Source: Microaerobacter geothermalis
GTDB lineage: Bacteria; Bacillota; Bacilli; DSM-22679
Direction: 5' to 3'
NCBI RefSeq assembly: GCF_021608135.1
Contig: NZ_JAKIHL010000039.1
Location: 1 to 32,058 of the forward strand
DNA: 32,058 nucleotides
Position numbers and translations under genes: made by a program. The notes beneath the pieces are model-generated. The model was not told the origin of the DNA and made no database searches. It saw only the letters and a program-made list of their open reading frames with translations. This document shows, in pieces, positions 6,673 through 13,341 of the stretch (within the stretch, counting starts at the first letter, position 1; each line of letters opens with the position of its first letter).

Positions 6673-9600
6673 GTGATAGCCTTTCTCTTAAAGTATCAGA
6701 AAATTACCCTCCTTTTCTTTGTAATGGCTGTATTGGTGGGAGCATTCAGTTTTGCCGGGCTAAAACAAAGGGAAAATCCTGAAATTGCCTTAACCGTAGC
6801 AACCGTTACAACTGTCTATCCCGGTGCATCTCCGGAAAAAGTAGAGCAATTGGTTACCAAGCCCCTGGAAGAAAAAATAAATGAGATGGATAATATCGCT
6901 TCTGTGAAGTCTACTTCCATGGCTAATCTATCCTACATCGTCGTTGAATTAAAACCCGGAGGGGATAATCAACGCTCATGGGATATCCTTAGGCAGAAGG
7001 TGCAGTCTGCTGAAAGTGAGTTGCCTGATGAAGCTGAAAAACCGGTCGTTAATGATGATTTGGCAGGGATTGCCCAGCAAATTTTACACGTTGTCGTAGA
7101 AAAGAGAGAAGAGATTGAAGGTCTACGTCCGATTCTCGAAAACTGGAAGGACCAATTAAATACCGTTGAAGGAGTAAGCAATGTGTCCATCGTTGGACTG
7201 CCTGATCAGGAAATCAGCATTTCATTGGATGCTGAACGTCTGGCAGCCTATGGACTTCCATGGGGAGTGGTTTATCAATCCCTGGAAAACAAATATAATC
7301 GGGTGCCGTTAGGAACCGTAGAGGAAAAAAATCGGCAATTTTATTTAAACCTGACGGGGGAATGGGAAACGGTTGAAGATATTGGAAACACCGTTGTTTA
7401 TCGAACACCGTCCGGAGTTCCCGTCAAGTTAAAAGAGGTAGCTACAGTTGAATTATCAACAAAGAAGAGAAAGGTCGGCATTACTTATAACGGAAGACCG
7501 GCAGTGGATCTTGTGATCCGGTCGGAAAAAGGAGTCGATATCCCTTCTCTTCAGGACAGACTTGATAAAAAAATCGAAGAACTAAAAAAACAGCTTCCTG
7601 TTGATGTGGAGGTCATATCTCTGTTTAATCAAAAGGAAAGCATTAATCGCTTATTTTCTGAGTTAGGCCGGGAACTGCTGATAGGAATGGTTGCGGTAAT
7701 CATCGTTTGCTCATTGGGATTAACCATTGCAACGGCTCTTATTGTAGCGTTGGCCATTCCCATTTCTATTGCCATCGGGTTTATACCCCTGGATGCGTTG
7801 GGGATTGATTTAAACCAGATTACCATTGCGTCCCTCGTAATTGTGCTGGGAATTCTGGTGGATGATGCCATTGTTGTCAATGATAATATTGAGAGAAGGC
7901 TATCTTTGGGGGATCCTCCCTTTAAAGCTTCTGTAGAGGGAAGCCGTGATGTGGCCATTTCCATCACCACAGCTACGATAGCAACGGCTGCTGCCTTTTT
8001 CCCCCTATTCTTTTTAAAGGGGGATATTGGGGACTTTATCAAGCCCATTCCTGTGGTCGTAAGTCTTACCTTGGGAGTATCAATGATCATGTCACTTACC
8101 ATTGTGCCTATTTTCCGACAGTGGATGGGTGAGCGACAATCTGTTTTTTCAAATAGATATGAAGCTAAATCACCGGGTTTATTAGGAAAACACCTTTATC
8201 AATTAAGTATTTATTATGAAAAGCAGATTCATCGATTCTTGCGCCGCCCGCTGCTAACAGGTGTAGTCGCTTTAGCTGTTGGCACCAGCAGTTTTGGATT
8301 GCTTCCTTATTTGGGTGTTCAATATTTCCCTAATGCAGAGCGGGAAGAGTTTTTAATTGACTTTACGTTGCCAACCGGTAACAGCTTAGCTGTGACAGAG
8401 GAAGTCGTTGAAAAAGCTGCAGCCTGGGTAAAAGAGCAACCAGGGGTCGTTTCTGTATCTGCTTATGCGGGAAGAACAACACCAAAATTTTATAACACCG
8501 AATTGGAGCGTTCAGGAGTAAATGAAGGTCAGCTATTTGTCAAGATTGACAGAAAAGTAACAGAGACGAAAGAATTGATTACACCTTGGAGAAATCAACT
8601 GCAGGAGATGTTTCCCGGTGTCGAGATTTTGCCCCGTGAATTGGAATCAGGCCCGCCGGTCGGTGCTCCCGTTGCCATTCGCATCAATGGAACGGACTTG
8701 GAGGAACTAAGAAAGTTGTCCCAGGAAGTTCAGAATATGTTGTATAAAATCCCAGGCGCTGTTAATATTTCCGATGACATGGGTATGGATATGTATACCG
8801 TTGATTTGGAACTGAATAAGGAAAAAGCTAGCCTCTATGGAATCTCCGATAAGGATTTATCCACAACCGTCCGATTGGCCGTCGAAGGTGTGGAGGTGGC
8901 TCAGTATCAGAAGGGGGATCAATTGTTGGATGTTACCCTTTACTCAGGAGACAAAGATCGGCAATCCTTAAATCACATCGAAAGATTATTGGTTCCTTCG
9001 GCAAATGGTGAACCTATCCCTTTAAGTGAAATCGTCTCCTTGAAACCAAATTGGATGACTAAAGCCATCCATCATAACAATCTGACCAGAACGGTAACGG
9101 TACGCAGTTATGCCCAAGGAAGACTCCCAGATGAGATCATGACGGATCTAAATCACTATTTACAGGGCCTATCCTTGCCGCCGGGGTATTTTATTGAAAT
9201 TGGAGGAGAGACTGAAGAAAGGGATGCTGCTTTTACTTCGATTGGAAAGCTATCTCTGATCGTTTTACTGTTAATTTATATCATCATTGCCATGCAGTTT
9301 TATTCATTGTCTATTCCCATTCTTATCCTGTCAACCGTTTATTTGGCTGGCGGAGGAGCAATAATCGGCTTATTCATTACTAGGGAACCCATTGGATTTA
9401 TGGCTTTAATGGGTATGGTGAGTCTATCGGGAATCGTAGTAAGAAATGGGATTGTTCTCATCGAATTTATTGAACAGGCGAGGAAGAAAGGACTTGACTT
9501 GTACGAAGCCGTAGCAACAGCAGGGAAAGCCCGTCTGCGCCCTATATTATTAACCATGGCTACAGCGGTGTTCGGTTTAACGCCGATGGCTATTCTGGGT

Positions 9601-9762
9601 GGGAGCTTATGGGGGCCCATGGCGGTGACCATTATTTCCGGTTTGATTTTCTCCACTGCTCTAACCTTGGTGGTGGTTCCCTCTTTGTATGTATTGCTGG
9701 CAAAATGGAGAGACAAAAGCATAAATCATCCGGAGCACCCTTCTGAGAAAGTATCTTTCTAA
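6673..9762 (+). CDS. RND-family efflux pump, AcrB/HAE-like
   Basis: 1029 residues, usual for RND pumps. One membrane helix at about 8-28, a large extracytoplasmic domain, five helices at about 330-470 followed by the sixth (about 523-545), a second large domain, and five helices at about 860-1010. Helix 4 has the proton-relay Asp pair D397-D398 in GILVDDAIVVNDNIERR, matching AcrB D407/D408. At the usual helix-10 Lys (AcrB K940) this protein has R924 in GIVVRNGIVLIEF. It would export hydrophobic compounds using the proton gradient; the substrate is unknown. The GTG start directly follows the adaptor stop, with AGGAGG inside the end of that gene. The nearest known Gram-positive example is SwrC of B. 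subtilis; equivalence is not shown here. Confidence 0.93.
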   Translation: MIAFLLKYQKITLLFFVMAVLVGAFSFAGLKQRENPEIALTVATVTTVYPGASPEKVEQLVTKPLEEKINEMDNIASVKSTSMANLSYIVVELKPGGDNQRSWDILRQKVQSAESELPDEAEKPVVNDDLAGIAQQILHVVVEKREEIEGLRPILENWKDQLNTVEGVSNVSIVGLPDQEISISLDAERLAAYGLPWGVVYQSLENKYNRVPLGTVEEKNRQFYLNLTGEWETVEDIGNTVVYRTPSGVPVKLKEVATVELSTKKRKVGITYNGRPAVDLVIRSEKGVDIPSLQDRLDKKIEELKKQLPVDVEVISLFNQKESINRLFSELGRELLIGMVAVIIVCSLGLTIATALIVALAIPISIAIGFIPLDALGIDLNQITIASLVIVLGILVDDAIVVNDNIERRLSLGDPPFKASVEGSRDVAISITTATIATAAAFFPLFFLKGDIGDFIKPIPVVVSLTLGVSMIMSLTIVPIFRQWMGERQSVFSNRYEAKSPGLLGKHLYQLSIYYEKQIHRFLRRPLLTGVVALAVGTSSFGLLPYLGVQYFPNAEREEFLIDFTLPTGNSLAVTEEVVEKAAAWVKEQPGVVSVSAYAGRTTPKFYNTELERSGVNEGQLFVKIDRKVTETKELITPWRNQLQEMFPGVEILPRELESGPPVGAPVAIRINGTDLEELRKLSQEVQNMLYKIPGAVNISDDMGMDMYTVDLELNKEKASLYGISDKDLSTTVRLAVEGVEVAQYQKGDQLLDVTLYSGDKDRQSLNHIERLLVPSANGEPIPLSEIVSLKPNWMTKAIHHNNLTRTVTVRSYAQGRLPDEIMTDLNHYLQGLSLPPGYFIEIGGETEERDAAFTSIGKLSLIVLLLIYIIIAMQFYSLSIPILILSTVYLAGGGAIIGLFITREPIGFMALMGMVSLSGIVVRNGIVLIEFIEQARKKGLDLYEAVATAGKARLRPILLTMATAVFGLTPMAILGGSLWGPMAVTIISGLIFSTALTLVVVPSLYVLLAKWRDKSINHPEHPSEKVSF

Positions 9763-10052
9763 CGATAGCATCCATGTAGACGGAATTAAAGAATCTAGTT
9801 ATCTGAGAAAAGTGGCGGCAGGCTCCTGAACAAGTTTAATTCGACATCTATATTTCCACTTTTATATAAAAATGGGGGGGACTTTTTTAAAAAAATAAAG
9901 TATAATCTAATCTGTAGGAAACTATCCAAGGGGTGATTATCTTCCGCTATTTATGTGGTAAGCGAGGATTCCCATAAAGGTATAAAAAATTTCGATTGGG
10001 TTGTTGTGTTGTCATTTCCTCTGGTCAAAAAAATCAGAATTGAGGAGATATT
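9763..10052 (+). other. Intergenic region with a possible promoter
   Basis: No gene is seen. TATAAT at 9901-9906 is a perfect -10 box, with no convincing -35 17 bp upstream (GGGACT). If it is used, the next gene has a leader of about 140 nt with no riboswitch I recognise. GGAATTAAAGAATC at 9782-9795 matches the outer arm of the R1 palindrome and may be a degenerate trace of it. Confidence 0.35.
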
Positions 10053-10640
10053 ATGGCTAGGCGACTAGCGACTGAATATACGAAGGTGTATTTGGAATTA
10101 AGCGAACTGGAATTTCATCAATTTATCCAAATGTTTACCATGGAAAATTTTCGTATGGAAATTAAGATTTTGGATAATGGCGATCGTGAACTCATTTTGT
10201 ATGAAACCAATCATCAGGTAACCCTCTCCTTTGTCAAGCAAGAAAATCAATATATTTGTTACGGTTCTTATCTCATTCGTGATTTGGAATTGGCATCTTT
10301 GATGAGAAAAGCGATATCAACTTTCAAGGGTAGTGCAACGGTTCATCGTATCTACTCCAATTTCACCATGATTTATCAGTATCATAACGGAATCGTTGTC
10401 TCCATCAAAGAGCTGAACAAAGAGAGAGAGCGGATTATTTACCAGTATAAGGATTCGCTGGGTGAATTTGAGAGATTATATAGAAGCCAATGGGCTGAAC
10501 AAGAGATTTATAAGATTCGCATGAAAATTAATGAATTGCTGGATAAACGGAATCGCCACAAGGATCATGTAGAAATGAGAAATCAGATTGACCAATCCCT
10601 GAAAGAATTATCCAACTCCTTGTTTATTCTGGAAGCGTAA
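10053..10640 (+). CDS. Conserved-type hypothetical protein, 195 residues
   Basis: I do not recognise the family. AGGAGAT stands before the ATG at good spacing, and codon use is like that of its neighbours. The N-terminal two thirds (1-120) alternate strands and helices with many aromatic residues (EFHQFIQMFTMENF, YICYGSYLIRD, HRIYSNFTMIYQYHNG). The last 75 residues (about 122-195) are a charged, heptad-like helix likely to form a coiled coil. There is no signal peptide, membrane segment or cysteine cluster, so the protein is probably cytoplasmic. It stands alone between the RND pump and speH, and a 219-bp gap with a separate promoter follows. No function is proposed. Confidence 0.75.
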   Translation: MARRLATEYTKVYLELSELEFHQFIQMFTMENFRMEIKILDNGDRELILYETNHQVTLSFVKQENQYICYGSYLIRDLELASLMRKAISTFKGSATVHRIYSNFTMIYQYHNGIVVSIKELNKERERIIYQYKDSLGEFERLYRSQWAEQEIYKIRMKINELLDKRNRHKDHVEMRNQIDQSLKELSNSLFILEA

Positions 10641-10690
10641 CTTGTTTCCTTTTTTACCAAAAAAAATTACAATTTTTTTTCAAAAGCCTA

Positions 10691-10719
10691 TTGCAAGTTT
10701 GCAAAGGACGTGATATTTT
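10691..10719 (+). promoter_or_regulatory. Likely sigma-A promoter of speH
   Basis: TTGCAA (10691-10696), a 17-bp spacer, then TATTTT (10714-10719) preceded by an extended TG at 10711-10712. Boxes match consensus at 4 of 6 positions each, helped by the extended -10. It would give a leader of about 130 nt. Confidence 0.45.
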
Positions 10720-10788
10720 TATTTTCGTTAATGTTAATAGGAACCAGGATTCACTCAATGAAAAGGGGACTCTTTTGATAAGTGTATA

Positions 10789-10850
10789 CCCCCAGTAGTG
10801 AATGACGCAGGTCCTAGCGATTTTTTAAAAATATTTTGCTAGGAAGGGGG
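10789..10850 (+). promoter_or_regulatory. speH leader: nested inverted repeats that cover the ribosome-binding site
   Basis: TCCTAGC (10812-10818) pairs with GCTAGGA (10838-10844), and outside it CCCCC (10789-10793) can pair with GGGGG (10846-10850). Together the right arms contain the whole ribosome site AGGAAGGGGG (10841-10850). GGGG at 10765-10768 could compete for the CCCCC block, giving a second fold that frees the site. Seen: complementarity. Inferred: translational control of SAM decarboxylase, perhaps by polyamines or SAM. I recognise no named riboswitch. Confidence 0.4.
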
Positions 10851-10859
10851 AACCGAAAG

Positions 10860-11261
10860 ATGGAATACTCAACTTTCGGAAGACATGTTGCCATTGACAC
10901 TTGGGGAGTCGATTTTGACTTGCTAAACAACGCAGAATGGTTACAACATCAAATGGTAGAAGCTGCAGAAACATCTGGAGCTACAATCTTGGGAGTACAA
11001 TCTAAGAAATTCGAACCTCAAGGAGCTACTGTTCTTTTGCTCCTATCAGAAAGCCACTTGTCGATTCACACTTATCCTGAGAAGGGATTTGCTGCTATTG
11101 ATTGCTATACTTGCGGCGAAACCGTTGACCCGCAGGTGGCGATTGACTACCTGATCTCTGTGCTAAAGCCTGCGAAGTATTATGCCAAGAAATTAATTCG
11201 CGGCGTTGGGGAAATGGAAGTCGTAAATCCCGAAGTAAAGGTGTCCAGCCTGGTTCGTTAA
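10860..11261 (+). CDS. speH: S-adenosylmethionine decarboxylase proenzyme
   Basis: 133 residues, the short bacterial form. It decarboxylates S-adenosylmethionine to give the aminopropyl donor for spermidine synthesis in the cytoplasm. The proenzyme cleaves itself between E64 and S65 in LSESHLSIHTYPEKG; S65 becomes the pyruvoyl cofactor. H70 and C85 (DCYTCGE) match the processing and catalytic residues of the family. The ATG at 10860 is chosen: it is 9 nt after AGGAAGGGGG and gives the normal N-terminus. The in-frame TTG at 10836 would lie before the ribosome site. No spermidine synthase gene is next to it. A shared terminator separates it from rqcH. Confidence 0.95.
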   Translation: MEYSTFGRHVAIDTWGVDFDLLNNAEWLQHQMVEAAETSGATILGVQSKKFEPQGATVLLLLSESHLSIHTYPEKGFAAIDCYTCGETVDPQVAIDYLISVLKPAKYYAKKLIRGVGEMEVVNPEVKVSSLVR

Positions 11262-11305
11262 ATTTGAACCTAAAAACGGAACATGAACAGGATTAACGAA
11301 ACATT

Positions 11306-11338
11306 AAACGCCCATCCGATTCAGGATGGGCGTTTTTT
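11306..11338. terminator. Terminator between speH and the convergent rqcH
   Basis: AACGCCCATCC (11307-11317) and GGATGGGCGTT (11324-11334) form an 11-bp stem with a 6-nt loop, followed by a T run for speH. On the minus strand the same stem includes the last rqcH codons and its stop at 11321-11323. Confidence 0.88.
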
Positions 11339-13039
11339 CGATTTTTCTAGAATCTTTTCATTCGGAGTTACAAAAATCGTTTTCTGATTGTCGTAGATTA
11401 CAAAACCAGGTTTGGCTCCATTCGGTTTTTTTACGTGTTTTACTAAGGTATAGTCGACAGGGACTTGACTGGAATGCCTGGCTTTACTGAAATAGGCTGC
11501 CAATTGGGCTGCTTCTTTAATTGAAATTTCATCAACATCTTTACCCCTGATGACCACGTGGGAACCGGGTATGTCTTTAGTATGAAGCCAAGTATCTGTA
11601 GGTTTTGCCAGTCGGTTGGTTAAATAATCGTTTTGCTTGTTATTTTTACCCAAGTATATGGTGAAGCCAGTTGATGATTGGAACTGCTCCAATTGGGGCA
11701 AATGCTCTCTTTTTTTGCTTCCTTTCATTCTTTTTCTATGTTTTAAATATCCTTGTTCCTGCAGTTCTTCTCTGATTTCCTCAATGTCTGACAAAGAGGC
11801 ATGGCTCAGCTGATGTAAAATGGTATTCAAATAATTGATTTCCTCCCGGGTTTTATTGATCTGTTTTTTTAACATGATCAGGGAGGTCTTGGACTTATTA
11901 TATTTTTTGAAGTAATGCTGGGCATTTTCAGCGGGTGATTTTTTTGGGTCCAGTGGGATGGAAACAATGGCATCATCTTTTTCATAATAGTTGTTGACCA
12001 GTGCTTCCTTATCTCCTTTTTTTATCTGATGCATATAGACGGTAATTAATTCTCCGTACAATTTGTAACGTTCGCCGTCTTCGGCGTCTTTTCGTTCCCT
12101 TTCCATTTTTTCCAGCTTGTTCTCATTTTTTTTTAGCTCATGCTGAAGAATACGAAAGAGATCCTGCCCTTTTTGCTTCACCAGATCCTGTTCAGCTTTA
12201 TGCTCAAAGTAGTGTTCCAGACAAAGGCTCATAGATTCAAAGGTTTTAATATTTCCTTCCACATGAGAAAGGCGAACCGCTGAAAAGTAGATTTTTTTCC
12301 CGCTGTCAGCAAGGGTGGGCTGATATTGTTTATGTTTTATCTCTTCCATGATGCTGGAGAAGCTCTCCCATAAGTTTTCTCTGTTTGGTAGTCCGGCCCG
12401 ATAGAGAATTTCCTTTGCAACTAATGGACTAAGGCCTGTAAACTGATTCACCAGTTGTTGATCCAGTTTCCCTTGATTAAACTGAAGGGAACGGATGAAT
12501 TGGTCCTCGGTGATCCATAACGGATTTTTTTTTCCTTGATCAGGGGGAAAGATATACTCCCTTCCTGGAAGAACGGTACGGTAACGGCTCATACTGAGCG
12601 TTACATGGCGAATGCTATCTATCACCCGATTGGAAGAGGGGTCAACCAATATCAGATTGCTGTGTCTGCCCATCAGTTCAATCACCAGTTTTTTTAATGC
12701 GATATCTCCCATTTCATCTCTGGTGCGAACCTGCAGGATGATGATTCTTTCGAGATTTACCTGCTCAATTTCTTCTATGATTCCCCCCTCCAAATGCTTT
12801 CTTAGCAGCATGCAAAACATAGGAGGCTCTGCTGGGTTCTGAAATTCCCTATCAGTTAGATAGACACGTGGAAAAGCAGGGTTGGCCGAAAGAAGAATCT
12901 TAAGATTTTTGCCTTTGGCTCGAATATGGAAGACCAAATCTTCTTCTTCAGGCTGATATATTTTAGATATTTTCCCTTGTAAACAGTTTGATTTTAGTTC
13001 ATTTGCAATGGCATGTATCACAAACCCGTCAAAAGACAT
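11321..13039 (-). CDS. rqcH: Ribosome quality control protein RqcH (NFACT family)
   Basis: 572 residues. RqcH binds split 50S subunits that still hold peptidyl-tRNA and adds C-terminal alanine tails that mark stalled products for degradation. Older annotation calls it fibronectin-binding protein. NFACT-N is at about 1-200 (MSFDGFVIHAIANELK; EPPMFCMLLRKHLEGG), a long charged coiled-coil region at about 260-430, and NFACT-R at about 445-560 (DTWLHTKDIPGSHVVIRG). The DR pair important in B. subtilis RqcH (D97/R98) is E97-R98 here. The ATG at 13039 matches the family N-terminus and has GGAG 9 nt upstream; the TTG at 13054 adds five residues. Corresponds to yloA, next to the Ca2+-ATPase as in Bacillus. 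Its last codons lie inside the terminator stem. Confidence 0.94.
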   Translation of the reverse strand: MSFDGFVIHAIANELKSNCLQGKISKIYQPEEEDLVFHIRAKGKNLKILLSANPAFPRVYLTDREFQNPAEPPMFCMLLRKHLEGGIIEEIEQVNLERIIILQVRTRDEMGDIALKKLVIELMGRHSNLILVDPSSNRVIDSIRHVTLSMSRYRTVLPGREYIFPPDQGKKNPLWITEDQFIRSLQFNQGKLDQQLVNQFTGLSPLVAKEILYRAGLPNRENLWESFSSIMEEIKHKQYQPTLADSGKKIYFSAVRLSHVEGNIKTFESMSLCLEHYFEHKAEQDLVKQKGQDLFRILQHELKKNENKLEKMERERKDAEDGERYKLYGELITVYMHQIKKGDKEALVNNYYEKDDAIVSIPLDPKKSPAENAQHYFKKYNKSKTSLIMLKKQINKTREEINYLNTILHQLSHASLSDIEEIREELQEQGYLKHRKRMKGSKKREHLPQLEQFQSSTGFTIYLGKNNKQNDYLTNRLAKPTDTWLHTKDIPGSHVVIRGKDVDEISIKEAAQLAAYFSKARHSSQVPVDYTLVKHVKKPNGAKPGFVIYDNQKTIFVTPNEKILEKSKKRPS

Positions 13040-13132
13040 CCTATTCAACTCCAATCATGCTTACTTACTTCGAATCATTCTTATATTTGCCTGCACACAG
13101 ACATCATTTTTGAAATCTACAGATGTTTTACA

Positions 13133-13275
13133 GGACTCCGTTTTTTACACTTGAAGCAGACCTGAATCACTTCTTGTACGAACTCGACTAACGGACATGT
13201 GAATTTTTGAAAGGAAAATACATTTTCATTTTGTGACCCTTCGGGTCATGTTTGTTTTGTTCCGCATCCATAGTA
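13133..13275 (-). repeat. R1 repeat copy between rqcH and the Ca2+-ATPase gene
   Basis: This occupies about half of the 302-bp divergent gap. Positions 13133-13214 match the left arm of the 5.2-kb element in reverse orientation (shared blocks include TTGAAGC, GACCTGA and ACGAACTCGA). Positions 13187-13275 match the 17-kb copy, including TGACCC/GGGTCA (13234-13239 with 13243-13248, 3-nt loop) and the tail GTTCCGCATCCATAG. It holds no ORF. The rest of the gap has no clearly placed promoter. Confidence 0.7.
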
Positions 13276-13341
13276 TAGCATTTTTTTTGGCTTGTCTGAA
13301 TAAGGTAGCATAGTAGGTTGTTTCGAAGGGGAGGATGACGG

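Noticed and set aside
7629-8102. 157-residue minus-strand open frame
   Set aside because: Antisense to the RND pump membrane region; low-complexity composition is a mirror of that gene.
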